In this document: positions 1 through 6,506 of the stretch, piece by piece
Layout: each line of letters starts with the position of its first letter
Position numbering within the stretch: the stretch's first letter is position 1
NCBI GenBank assembly: GCA_002344345.1
Contig: DDTL01000201.1
Span: 1-15,711 of the forward strand
Length of the DNA: 15,711 nucleotides
From: Saprospiraceae bacterium UBA2365
GTDB lineage: Bacteria; Bacteroidota; Bacteroidia; Chitinophagales; Saprospiraceae
Direction: 5' to 3'
The notes under the pieces: model-generated
Database searches by the model: none
What the model was told of the DNA's origin: nothing
What the model saw: only the letters and a program-made list of their open reading frames with translations
Translations under genes and position numbers: made by a program

Positions 1-228
1 ATTTTTAATTATAAACTTTCTTAAATTAGTTAAAGATTTTTTCTCTTTTACACTCGATTCCTCTAAAACATATGAATATGGCTTCTGATACAGTTTTAAA
101 ACTAATTGACAAAATTCTATTGGAACTTGAAAAACTATCTGATTCTGTAAATCTTGCAAAATAGCATATACTTTACCAGGGGTAATAATACAGTTTTCAA
201 ATAATACTAAGTAATCATTGGTCTTCAT
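1..228 (-). CDS. gwsS: GRASP-with-SPASM system SPASM/radical-SAM-type peptide maturase, N-terminal part (runs off the left edge)
   Basis: An open frame of 76 codons starts at ATG 228-226 and stays open to base 1, so only the N-terminus is in the window. It reads MKTNDYLVLFENCIITPGKV and then a region containing ILQDLQNQIVFQVP and FCQLVLKLYQKPY. The pattern (short strand, 'F.NC...G', a 'DLQ...(V/I)P' segment, then a helix) is the N-terminal peptide-recognition-like region I associate with GwsS maturases. These enzymes modify a RiPP precursor together with the ATP-grasp partner GwsG. The start overlaps the end of the preceding 68-residue gene by 14 bp, which implies translational coupling. The catalytic core and the SPASM cysteines lie outside the window. 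The family call rests on the N-terminal pattern plus position directly after gwsG; the open frame itself is certain. Confidence 0.7.
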   Translation of the reverse strand, partial: MKTNDYLVLFENCIITPGKVYAILQDLQNQIVFQVPIEFCQLVLKLYQKPYSYVLEESSVKEKKSLTNLRKFIIKN

Positions 229-421
229 CAATACTATTTAAGAATCTTGATAATGGTTTAAATGGCAAGCTAGTAGTATAATCTTTTGAATTATAATCGC
301 TAATTTCAATACTAAGCCTTACAAAAACTTTTTTTGAAAAAGACCTGGTCCTAAATTTTTTCATGTAATAAAACCCAATTGGAAGCCATTCATGGTCTTT
401 TACGTCAATCAAATTTGACAT
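215..421 (-). CDS. Unrecognised 68-residue protein between GwsG and GwsS
   Basis: A 68-residue protein starts MSNLIDVKDHEWLPIGFYYM and ends LNSIDEDQ. It has no signal peptide, no membrane segment and no cysteines, and a basic stretch (KKFRTRSFSKKVFVR) in the middle. I do not recognise a family. Its ATG lies inside the last codons of gwsG (13-bp overlap) and its stop lies inside the first codons of gwsS (14-bp overlap), so it is wedged into the operon with no free DNA on either side. This strongly supports that it is translated. It could be a small accessory or precursor-recognition subunit of the two maturases, but that is inference from position only. Confidence 0.65.
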   Translation of the reverse strand: MSNLIDVKDHEWLPIGFYYMKKFRTRSFSKKVFVRLSIEISDYNSKDYTTSLPFKPLSRFLNSIDEDQ

Positions 422-1350
422 AACGCATTAATTATATGTTTTTCAATAAAAAAGTTACAGTGATACGATAATGCCGAAAACTGACCAGTAGGATTCACTT
501 CAAGGAAGTAATATTCACCATCTTTCGCTTTTATTAAATCAATGCTGCCGGTTTCTAAATTTATTTCCTTCATCAATTCAAATAATTTATTTGAAATTGA
601 TTTTGGTAATTCATACGGTACATATCTTTGGTTGCTTTCATATGTTCTATAATCAATCTTTCCATTAGATTCTGATTCTATTATCGCGGTAGAGAAAATT
701 CTGCTTCTATAAATAAAGGTTCTAATTTCAAACTCTTTTTCAACTAAATATTGAAATTTTGACGGGAAAAAATAATCACAATCAGTTTCCAATTTCTCGT
801 TTATAACTTCTTCTGTATATGTAGAGGAAATCCTATTGCCATAAAAAATAGTGAAATTATTATATATTGGTTTAGTAATCAGTTTTGTATTAAATAATTC
901 TGTCTTAATTACATTTCTTTCAGTCGTTATTAATGTCTTTGGAATTTTGAGGCCCACTTGAGTTGCTTTTCTCAAAACAAAAAGTTTATTATGATACCGT
1001 TCTTTAAAGTAAGATCCAAAACAGGGCTTTTCTTCAAACACCAAAAATAAAAACTCTGATAAAATCCTTTGCTCATCATTTAATATATCATTAACTTGTT
1101 CTTTGAATTGTTTTATAGCCATTTTTTTATACTTCAACTGTCCTCGTCTGTATATGACATGTGTGAAATCAGTCATTTTAACTCCATCTATTTCAATCCC
1201 CATTTCGGTATCCAGATCAATGAACAGGTTTATTTTTTCAATAACGGAATTAAGATTAATCCGTGTAAAAGGAACAGAATAATGAATTAGCCATCTTATT
1301 AAATACGAAGAAGTAAGATCTTCATCAATGGTTAGGATCAGAACTTTCAT
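409..1350 (-). CDS. gwsG: GRASP-with-SPASM system ATP-grasp peptide maturase
   Basis: A 313-residue ATP-grasp ligase of the MvdC/MvdD (microviridin) type, cytoplasmic. Visible landmarks are the N-terminal Rossmann-like start MKVLILTIDEDLTSSYLIRW, the IYRRGQ motif at residues 66-71 (a hallmark of the RiPP ATP-grasp branch), NKLFVLRKATQVGLKIPKTL leading into the ATP-grasp fold, the lysine-containing strand LITKPI, VEKEFEIRTFI, and the metal/ATP-binding strand FLEVNPTGQF around residues 283-291. Family members activate Asp/Glu side chains of a precursor peptide with ATP to form omega-ester or omega-amide bonds. Length is normal for the family. The start overlaps the end of the upstream DUF6624-like gene by 26 bp, and the 3' end overlaps the 68-residue gene. 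Adjacency to a gwsS-type start and a GG-leader precursor makes the GRASP-with-SPASM assignment firm. Confidence 0.88.
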   Translation of the reverse strand: MKVLILTIDEDLTSSYLIRWLIHYSVPFTRINLNSVIEKINLFIDLDTEMGIEIDGVKMTDFTHVIYRRGQLKYKKMAIKQFKEQVNDILNDEQRILSEFLFLVFEEKPCFGSYFKERYHNKLFVLRKATQVGLKIPKTLITTERNVIKTELFNTKLITKPIYNNFTIFYGNRISSTYTEEVINEKLETDCDYFFPSKFQYLVEKEFEIRTFIYRSRIFSTAIIESESNGKIDYRTYESNQRYVPYELPKSISNKLFELMKEINLETGSIDLIKAKDGEYYFLEVNPTGQFSALSYHCNFFIEKHIINALCQI

Positions 1351-2311
1351 TATTGATTGGAATTTCAGTAAATATTTTCATAAATTTCTCAGCAATATGC
1401 TGTGGAGGTTTAGGGATGTTATTTGCGTAACCATGAATCCGAAAAACTGAATCAGGTTTTTTTATTTTATAAATAAAACTATTTAATTGATCTTCCCTGG
1501 ATGGCAACCCATATATTTTTCTGACAGCATTAACACTGTCAACACTTACAAAAAAATTCTCTTGATAGTATTTTGATTCAATTTTTACAAATGGATTTTT
1601 TACATAATTTATAGGATTTGGGTAAAATGTCGTTAGATACTCATTATAATCATATAAATCAAGAGATCCTTTTAGAAATTCATTATCCAGAATTTCTTTG
1701 AATGTCTGATAATTGCGCAAAGCAAAATGCCGGAACATGGTTTGAAAATAACCTTCATTAATTACATGTCCTCTGTCAATTTTCTTGCATCTCAAACCAA
1801 TGACAAATTCATTGGGAAAGCCATACTTTCGGACTAAGCCTTCAAAGGAAATCATATTGAAAGAATCGATCACTCCGATTGAATCTCGGCTAACCCCCAA
1901 ATTTCTGATACTTTGATCTCTTTCAATCATATTAAACAAGGAATCCAAATAATCTTGTTTAAAATTTTTCAAAAACGACTCATTTCCCGATTGCCAGGCA
2001 CTATCGATGAGTGAATGATCATCATTATAAAATGAAAAAGATTTCAGATAATCCAGACACGCACCACGCCTCCCGATTTCATAGGATAACAATCCAATAT
2101 CAGTGTTTTTATGCAATGAATCAGCTAACAGCAATGTATTGTGAACAATTTTCCAGGTTGCTTTAGGATAAGTTTTTATAGCAATGATACCAGCATCATA
2201 AGCATTTTGATAATTTCCACTGACAATGCCTTTCTCAACTTCATTGTACTGATATGCATAATGATAAAAAGACAAAATAAACAGGATGTACTTAAGATTA
2301 AAACAATTCAT
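1325..2311 (-). CDS. Secreted DUF6624-like protein inside the RiPP operon
   Basis: A 328-residue protein beginning MNCFNLKYILFILSFYHYAY, a Sec-type signal peptide, so probably exported. A helical region (residues about 22-110) is followed by a region resembling DUF6624: a DQSIR segment, then SFNMISFEGLVRKYGFPNEF, a helical MFRHFALRNYQTFKEIL stretch, a DYNEYL segment and KIYGLPSREDQ. The same order of landmarks occurs in the 311-residue protein at 5922-5002, where the DUF6624 pattern is clearer (IIEKYGF, LIQHSNMDLEWQ, GRKQLFGTQ). The function of this domain is not known to me. The gene lies between the precursor and gwsG and overlaps gwsG by 26 bp, so it is a genuine operon member; a role in peptide export, processing or self-protection is conceivable but not shown. 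The DUF assignment is moderate, the coding call strong. Confidence 0.75.
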   Translation of the reverse strand: MNCFNLKYILFILSFYHYAYQYNEVEKGIVSGNYQNAYDAGIIAIKTYPKATWKIVHNTLLLADSLHKNTDIGLLSYEIGRRGACLDYLKSFSFYNDDHSLIDSAWQSGNESFLKNFKQDYLDSLFNMIERDQSIRNLGVSRDSIGVIDSFNMISFEGLVRKYGFPNEFVIGLRCKKIDRGHVINEGYFQTMFRHFALRNYQTFKEILDNEFLKGSLDLYDYNEYLTTFYPNPINYVKNPFVKIESKYYQENFFVSVDSVNAVRKIYGLPSREDQLNSFIYKIKKPDSVFRIHGYANNIPKPPQHIAEKFMKIFTEIPINNESSDPNH

Positions 2312-2392
2312 TCATTAATATAATTAAAAGTATAGTTTAATATTAAGGTAAAAAAACACAGATCAGGTTAATATTAATCTTTAAATTAATTC

Positions 2393-2441
2393 AAAAAAGA
2401 ATGAGAATTCTGAAAGTTCTAAAACAATATCAGAATTCTCA
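2393..2441 (-). terminator. Intrinsic terminator or attenuator after the precursor gene
   Basis: A perfect 12-bp inverted repeat, TGAGAATTCTGA (2402-2413) and TCAGAATTCTCA (2430-2441), encloses a 16-nt loop. Read on the minus strand it is followed at once by TTCTTTTTT. It sits 26 bp after the precursor stop codon and about 80 bp before the DUF6624-like gene. A partial terminator here would let the precursor mRNA be far more abundant than that of the modifying enzymes, which is common in RiPP operons; that role is inference. Confidence 0.8.
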
Positions 2442-2467
2442 ATCGCATCACATAAGAAATTTTAAGG

Positions 2468-2710
2468 TTAACAATATCTACCTCCTTCATAGTCCGTAGT
2501 GGTCTTCTCCCCATCTGGACTATATGCATCTGTATCTTTATTATAACACCATTTCACCTCATTTGGAGTTCCAGCGCCCCAAATTTCAAAGCCAGCTTCG
2601 GTAATACAAATACACCCCCCATTAGGAGCTTCTGTTTTAGCACCACCAACAACCGCAAGACGATTTGAAATCTTCAATTTTCTAAAATCATTCAAACTTA
2701 ACATAATCAT
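2468..2710 (-). CDS. Candidate RiPP precursor peptide with GG leader (substrate of the gws maturases)
   Basis: An 80-residue peptide. The leader LSLNDFRKLKISNRLAVVGG (residues 4-23) fits the Bacteroidota natural-product leader pattern 'L.LNDF+K..L......V.GG', and the MxxLSLNDF spacing supports the upstream ATG (2710) over the internal one at 2704. The presumed core of 57 residues has Cys33, Cys35, Cys55 and a C-terminal Cys80, two Trp, and an acid/hydroxyl-rich tail KTTTDYEGGRYC. Ser/Thr next to Asp/Glu is what ATP-grasp maturases of this type crosslink, and cysteines are frequent targets of SPASM radical enzymes, so both partner enzymes have plausible targets; the actual modification cannot be read from sequence. 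It is the first gene of the operon and is followed by a terminator. The gwsA-type identity is inferred from leader and context. Confidence 0.75.
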   Translation of the reverse strand: MIMLSLNDFRKLKISNRLAVVGGAKTEAPNGGCICITEAGFEIWGAGTPNEVKWCYNKDTDAYSPDGEKTTTDYEGGRYC

Positions 2711-2796
2711 AAAAATTTAAATACTAAAAAGATTCACTCCTCTCTTTTCATACCCAATTCAGCTTGCAATCCGGATCAGGAGGGTTCGGAATCTCC

Positions 2797-2816
2797 CTTT
2801 TGAAACGTTTCAAAAG
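2797..2816. promoter_or_regulatory. Perfect 20-bp palindrome, possible operator
   Basis: CTTTTGAAACGTTTCAAAAG is a perfect palindrome with a central CG. The core TGAAACGTTTCA resembles operators of LacI/GalR-type regulators, although no such regulator is in the window. It lies 6 bp past the stop codon of the HTH gene and about 87 bp upstream of the precursor start, so it could control the gws operon. Without a following T tract it is less convincing as a terminator of the HTH gene. Confidence 0.5.
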
Positions 2817-2821
2817 CCAAA

Positions 2822-3142
2822 TTACAGCCGGTCACTGCAAAATTCGTGCAGTGGGAAAAATATTTCGAAATTTTTTTCACTTCCACCACGGATCTGTGTA
2901 AAATCCCGTTGCTTTCTCACAAATCCGACAGAAAATTCTACTTCGTACTCATAACAATAACTCCTTCGTTCCTGGCAGTAAATGATGGGTGCCCCCATGT
3001 TTTTCATCAGATTGATCAATTGATAGACAAAGCGCTCGGATTGGTTGAGTTTGGCTGCAAGGTCTGCCGGCGTACCGGTAGCCTTTCTGCGTATCAGGGC
3101 ATCGGTGCGGTCGATCATGTTCAGTTTTTCTTCAAGTGTCAT
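2822..3142 (-). CDS. Small HTH (winged-helix, HTH_11-like) DNA-binding protein
   Basis: A 106-residue protein. Residues about 8-55 form a compact HTH: LIRRKATGTPADLAAKLNQS followed by the recognition-helix region ERFVYQLINLMKNMGAPIIY, then the wing-like YCQERRSYCYEYEVEF. This is a recurring small HTH type in Bacteroidota. The tail FSVGFVRKQRDFTQIRGG plus about 20 residues (SEKNFEIFFPLHEFCSDRL) is not part of the HTH and has a glycine pair followed by an aromatic, Cys-containing end. The gene is codirectional with and 111 bp upstream of the RiPP precursor, with a perfect palindrome in the gap, so it is a candidate local regulator. Its target is inference. Confidence 0.75.
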   Translation of the reverse strand: MTLEEKLNMIDRTDALIRRKATGTPADLAAKLNQSERFVYQLINLMKNMGAPIIYCQERRSYCYEYEVEFSVGFVRKQRDFTQIRGGSEKNFEIFFPLHEFCSDRL

Positions 3143-3336
3143 ACCGGTTTGTTTTAAATGAATGGATTACTGTATTATTTATTAAACGAATTTTATTAGC
3201 TGTTCATGTTTGATTTATGTTAAAATGATAATTGCCATATGCTGATTTGTGCAGGAAAGAAAAATAGATGGTAAATTGATAGAATGAAATGAATTTTTTT
3301 CCTGCTATTAAAACTATCTTTTTCCCCGATTTTCCC

Positions 3337-3344
3337 TATTTTTG
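3337..3344 (+). promoter_or_regulatory. Bacteroidota -7 box (TATTTTTG) very close to the rpn start
   Basis: TATTTTTG matches TAnnTTTG exactly and ends only 4 bases before the ATG at 3349. No TTG box sits at the usual distance upstream. The same sequence in the same position precedes the second copy at 7848, so it travelled with the gene. If used, the transcript would be leaderless or nearly so. Confidence 0.4.
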
Positions 3345-3348
3345 TCCT

Positions 3349-4278
3349 ATGAAAAAATCACTCTACAACCCACACGATAAGTTTTTTAAAGCAATGATGG
3401 CTGAAAAGGATATTGCCATTGATTTTCTGAAGCAGTTTTTGCCGTCGGAAGTCTCTGCGCTGATTGATTATGACAGTCTGGAACTGAAGAAGGACAGTTT
3501 TTTGGACGATAAGCTCAGGGAGATCTTTGCCGATTCTGTCATTCAATGCCGCATGAAATATGACAAAGAGAGTGTGTTTTATCTATCTGTACTGATTGAA
3601 CATAAAAGTTATCCGGATAAAAATGTTGCGTTACAATTGTTGCAATATCTGGTAAACGCATACCAATCCCAGATGAAAAATGAGCAAGCGTTACATCCCA
3701 TCGTTCCTTTACTTTTTTATCATGGAAAACAAACCTGGGCGTACAGATCTTTATCCGGGTTGTTTCCTGATTTAAAACCGCGGTTAAGGAGGTATATCCC
3801 TGATTTTGAAACGGTTTTTGTAGATCTGGTGAGGATTTCGGATACAGAAATATTGGAAATCGAAAATATATTTCTGCATTCATCTTTGATCATGCAGCGG
3901 TATACAGACTTTCCGGAAGAGCTGCCGGATCAGCTAAAAAGGATATTAAAACGATTTGCGGTTGAAAAGTTAAGCAGAAAGAACTTTGAACAAGCTATTT
4001 TTGTTTATTTTTTTGAAATCAGCAATTTGAAAAGGGAAGAATTCATGAACTTAGTAAAAACAATTCCAAAAGATAAAAAATCTGAACTTATGACTACATA
4101 TGAAATGATAGAACAGATTGGTGTTGAGAAGGGCATAGAAAAAGGGATAGAACAGAACAAGGTAGACATCATACTCAAAGGACATCAAAAAGGTGCTTCT
4201 ATCGAATTTCTGGCAGACATCACCGGACTTTCGCCAGAGAGGGTTAAGGAGATCATTTCGCAGAATGTGGAGTCATGA
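3349..4278 (+). CDS. Rpn family recombination-promoting nuclease / transposase_31-like PD-(D/E)XK protein
   Basis: A 309-residue protein starting MKKSLYNPHDKFFKAMMAEK; an in-frame ATG at 3289 exists, but family members start with this NPHDKFFK-type segment and the duplicate at 7848 begins there. The nuclease core comprises HDKFFKAMM, the acidic DDKLREIFADSVI segment, LSVLIEHKSYPDK with the E84-x-K86 active-site strand, and LQLLQYLVNAYQSQ. The C-terminus has EKGIEKGIEQNK repeats and a small helical region (FLADITGLSPERVKEII). Rpn proteins are DNA endonucleases that promote RecA-independent recombination; here the neighbourhood is visibly rearranged and carries a broken second copy. Length is normal and the frame intact. 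The gene stands alone on the plus strand. Confidence 0.88.
   Translation: MKKSLYNPHDKFFKAMMAEKDIAIDFLKQFLPSEVSALIDYDSLELKKDSFLDDKLREIFADSVIQCRMKYDKESVFYLSVLIEHKSYPDKNVALQLLQYLVNAYQSQMKNEQALHPIVPLLFYHGKQTWAYRSLSGLFPDLKPRLRRYIPDFETVFVDLVRISDTEILEIENIFLHSSLIMQRYTDFPEELPDQLKRILKRFAVEKLSRKNFEQAIFVYFFEISNLKREEFMNLVKTIPKDKKSELMTTYEMIEQIGVEKGIEKGIEQNKVDIILKGHQKGASIEFLADITGLSPERVKEIISQNVES
3400..3947 (+). repeat. 15-bp direct repeats that mark a deletion in the sister gene
   Basis: GCTGAAAAGGATATT (3400-3414) and GCTAAAAAGGATATT (3933-3947) lie 533 bp apart in the intact gene and differ at one base. The second rpn copy has a single GCTAAAAAGGATATT (7899-7913) where these two would be joined. Feature bounds span both repeats. 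Confidence 0.85.
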
Positions 4279-4364
4279 ATTGTAGAATCGTTGATTTGCT
4301 GAATCGTTGATTTGTTGAATTACTGAATTGCTGAGTTTTTGAATTGGTGAATGAATGAATTATC
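4277..4364 (+). repeat. Octamer-periodic repeat island 1 (GAATTGYT-like, 11 units)
   Basis: Starting at the stop codon of the Rpn gene the sequence splits cleanly into 11 consecutive 8-bp units: GAATTGTA, GAATCGTT, GATTTGCT, GAATCGTT, GATTTGTT, GAATTACT, GAATTGCT, GAGTTTTT, GAATTGGT, GAATGAAT, GAATTATC. A short reverse-strand fragment (ACCATTCAA) follows at about 4370. Related islands occur at 8267-8347 and 8750-8839. Confidence 0.8.
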
Positions 4365-4491
4365 GGAAAACCATTCAAACATACATAAACTGAACCACTG
4401 TAAAACGGAATTATAGATATTTCTTCTGGAAAAACCAATTATGTTCTACCTTTACATTGATTTACGGTCGTTTATTTAATAATTTTATGCA

Positions 4492-4719
4492 ATGAAAGAA
4501 ATTGGTTTAACAGCTGTTTATGTCAAAGGAGAATACGGTTATACGGCTTATATTCAGGAATTAGGGGGAGTGGTCACACAGGGAGAAACGATTGCTGAGG
4601 CTGAAGAAAATCTATTTGAAGCTTTGCAATTATTTCTGGAGACCGAAACGCTTTCCAATTCTGCTGAGTCCCCTGAGGCTATTATAAAACCTTTTCTATC
4701 GCTTACAAGAGCTATATGA
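4492..4719 (+). CDS. hicB: HicB-family antitoxin
   Basis: A 75-residue protein with the HicB partial RNase-H-like fold: MKEIGLTAVYVKGEYGYTAY, then the strand-helix signature GGVVTQGETIAEAEENLFEAL, then LQLFLETE. HicB antitoxins bind and neutralise the HicA mRNA interferase and often autoregulate. It lacks an obvious extra C-terminal DNA-binding domain, like many short HicBs. Its stop overlaps the start of a truncated hicA (ATGA overlap), the usual hicB-hicA coupling. With the toxin broken it is probably an orphan antitoxin. Confidence 0.85.
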   Translation: MKEIGLTAVYVKGEYGYTAYIQELGGVVTQGETIAEAEENLFEALQLFLETETLSNSAESPEAIIKPFLSLTRAI

Positions 4720-4814
4720 AGCGGATAGCATTTTTAAAACATCTAGCGCAAAATGATTGCATATTGCTTCGGAGACATGACAAATATTCTATATTTATAA
4801 ATCTTGACAAATGA
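4716..4814 (+). pseudogene. hicA: Truncated HicA toxin
   Basis: The ATG overlaps the hicB stop. The 32 codons read MKRIAFLKHLAQNDCILLRR then HDKYSIFINLDK and stop. This is the N-terminal half of a HicA double-stranded-RNA-binding-like toxin (usual form MKR..LLKHL...GC.LLR.G..H.IYIN, about 60-80 residues), ending before the conserved PRH...EI part. The residue after 'RRH' is D where G is usual, although the His-containing region is kept. In the +1 frame after the stop, LTNERHSFRQEYLLTFKEIE may be a frameshifted remnant of the missing end. The toxin is almost certainly inactive. Confidence 0.7.
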
Positions 4815-5001
4815 AAGACACTCTTTTAGGCAAGAATATCTTTTGACATTCAAAGAGATAGAATAATAATAAAAAAAATAAAAAATTACCTTGAAATGCT
4901 GTTACTTATCCAATGTTAAAACTTTATTAAGACAAAAGTTTGTTATGCGTTTTTTTCATAATTAGCTGATAAACATAGCTAAATAATTACAAATGTTATA
5001 A

Positions 5002-5922
5002 TTAATTATATACTTGTAACAGTATTTTCATGTACATTTCGATAGGCATCATTTTCATTTCCATCCGCCTTTTATTTAAATTTTCAACATCTTCAACCGG
5101 ATACAAAGATACTATTTTATTTTGTAAATCTATTTTTTCACACTGGGTTCCAAATAATTGTTTTCTACCTTTCATGATTTGAATACGATCATATAATAAA
5201 GCATAATCTTCAGCCTTTAAATCTTCTTTTATTACCGCATTTTTAACATTATCTAACTGAGACGCTTGCCACTCTAAATCCATATTTGAATGTTGTATTA
5301 ATAAAAATAAACCACTCATTGCATCTTGGCCTATCATTTCTTTTGTAAGAAAGCCATATTTTTCAATAATTGATTTTAATTTTATCAAATTTTCTTCATC
5401 GATATCTTTTGAATATAAATCTTTAGTGATTTGATTAATATCTAAACTGTACTTTTTCAGTAATGCATCAATTTCACCTCCTCTGATGTATTGATCTAAA
5501 ATTGACATAATTAGAATTTCCCTTTGCAATTCAGGATACAAAATATTCTCTTTGTCCGGTAATTCGATCGAAATACATTGGGGAAATAGGCATAAATTAT
5601 TTTGGAATAAATCAGTTGAGCATAAATACCTTTTATTTTCAATTGCCAGATTATTGAAAATTTCATTTATTCTAGAAAATTTGTTTCGTTTGAACAAAAT
5701 TTCCATTCCGGTTTGAATAAACTCTTTATCTATTTCATTAGAAATATTTAATAAAGTATCTAATTGTAATTCACCTCGTTCATAATTATTATCAAAAAAC
5801 GAAAATGTCATTTCCCAACTAAGCTTCCATATTTTTTCCTGGTTGAACTCGTTGGATTCATTTTGAGAATAACAATAATTAAACAAATTTCCTAAAACAA
5901 TAAATAATACTAATTTTTTCAT
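5002..5922 (-). CDS. Secreted DUF6624 domain protein
   Basis: A 306-residue protein when started at the ATG giving MKKLVLFIVLGNLFNYCYSQ, a clean Sec signal peptide with a Q at the predicted mature end; a farther upstream ATG (5937) would add only MYWGK in front of it. The mature N-terminal half is helical. The C-terminal 150 residues carry the DUF6624 pattern: IIEKYGFLTKEMIGQDA, LFLLIQHSNMDLEWQ, DYALLYDRIQIMKGRKQLFG, and NLNKRRMEMKMMPIEMYM. The domain's function is unknown to me. It resembles the 328-residue protein in the gws operon in the order of landmarks and lies downstream, on the same strand, of a gwsS remnant (6441-6193), so it was probably a passenger of a former gws locus. Confidence 0.8.
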   Translation of the reverse strand: MKKLVLFIVLGNLFNYCYSQNESNEFNQEKIWKLSWEMTFSFFDNNYERGELQLDTLLNISNEIDKEFIQTGMEILFKRNKFSRINEIFNNLAIENKRYLCSTDLFQNNLCLFPQCISIELPDKENILYPELQREILIMSILDQYIRGGEIDALLKKYSLDINQITKDLYSKDIDEENLIKLKSIIEKYGFLTKEMIGQDAMSGLFLLIQHSNMDLEWQASQLDNVKNAVIKEDLKAEDYALLYDRIQIMKGRKQLFGTQCEKIDLQNKIVSLYPVEDVENLNKRRMEMKMMPIEMYMKILLQVYN

Positions 5923-5985
5923 TTTTCCCCAATACACTACAAGTTTTAAATTAAATATTTCACCTACCTTTCGTTATATTAAAGC

Positions 5986-5993
5986 CAAAAGTA
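5986..5993 (-). promoter_or_regulatory. Possible -7 box for the DUF6624 gene
   Basis: On the minus strand TACTTTTG (TAnnTTTG) occurs about 64 bases upstream of the ATG at 5922. I see no good TTG box at 19-21 bp upstream, so only half of the promoter is supported. Confidence 0.35.
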
Positions 5994-6192
5994 TTTGATA
6001 GCTTTATGTTTTTTTCATTATTACTGTTAATAAAGATATCTTTATTCTGACAAACAAATTATTCAAAAGCAAATACTTATCTTATTTTATTTTGCAAATT
6101 TGTATTTTGGTGTCAAATTCAAAAAGGGTTTAACTTATGTTTTCTACCAGCAATACTTTTTTGCCTATGGATATTAATTATTTTGGATATGG

Positions 6193-6441
6193 CTATTCAT
6201 TAGAAATCTCTCTTATAATATGATTTTCTTTAATTCCATAGAATTCAATCGTTTGTTGTTTCATGGGATTAGTACTCCATTCTGACCATTCGCTAGTGTA
6301 GGGATCATAGCCGCATTTGAGCGGTTTGGAATATTCGTTGTGCGGATCTTCCAGGTACGCCCGGCAGTCGGTGCAGATATAGCGAAACTCACAGTCACAG
6401 CACACTTCGATATCATCTTTTTTGTGATTCCAGTATTTTTG
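6193..6441 (-). pseudogene. Remnant of a GwsS-type SPASM maturase (C-terminal 82 residues)
   Basis: The frame is open from 6441 (in-frame stops TGA and TAA lie immediately upstream) to the stop at 6193. It reads YWNHKKDDIEVCCDCEFRYI, then CTDCRAYLEDPHNEYSKPLK, CGYDPYTSEW, and ends with SEWSTNPMKQQTIEFYGI plus a short tail. The C-x2-C-x5-C-x2-C spacing followed by CGY(D/N)PYT and NP.KQ..I.FYG is the SPASM end of GRASP-with-SPASM maturases. The radical-SAM core and N-terminus are missing, so it cannot act alone. A GTG inside (6405) could only start a 70-residue fragment. The break point is about 65 bp from a long imperfect palindrome (6507-6582). Confidence 0.85.
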
Positions 6442-6506
6442 TTATCAAAATACCTAACCTGGACAAGCCAGAACCAAAGAGGAAATTGATTTATGAACCC
6501 CCATAC

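Noticed and set aside
2846..3157. Plus-strand open frame of 103 codons opposite the HTH gene
   Set aside because: It is the antisense shadow of the HTH gene, with a Cys/Phe-rich translation that has no family resemblance.
3539..3883. Minus-strand open frame of 114 codons inside the rpn gene
   Set aside because: Shadow of the PD-(D/E)XK gene, which has clear family motifs in its own frame.
4277..4364. CRISPR array
   Set aside because: The 8-bp units run head to tail without spacers and no cas genes are present.
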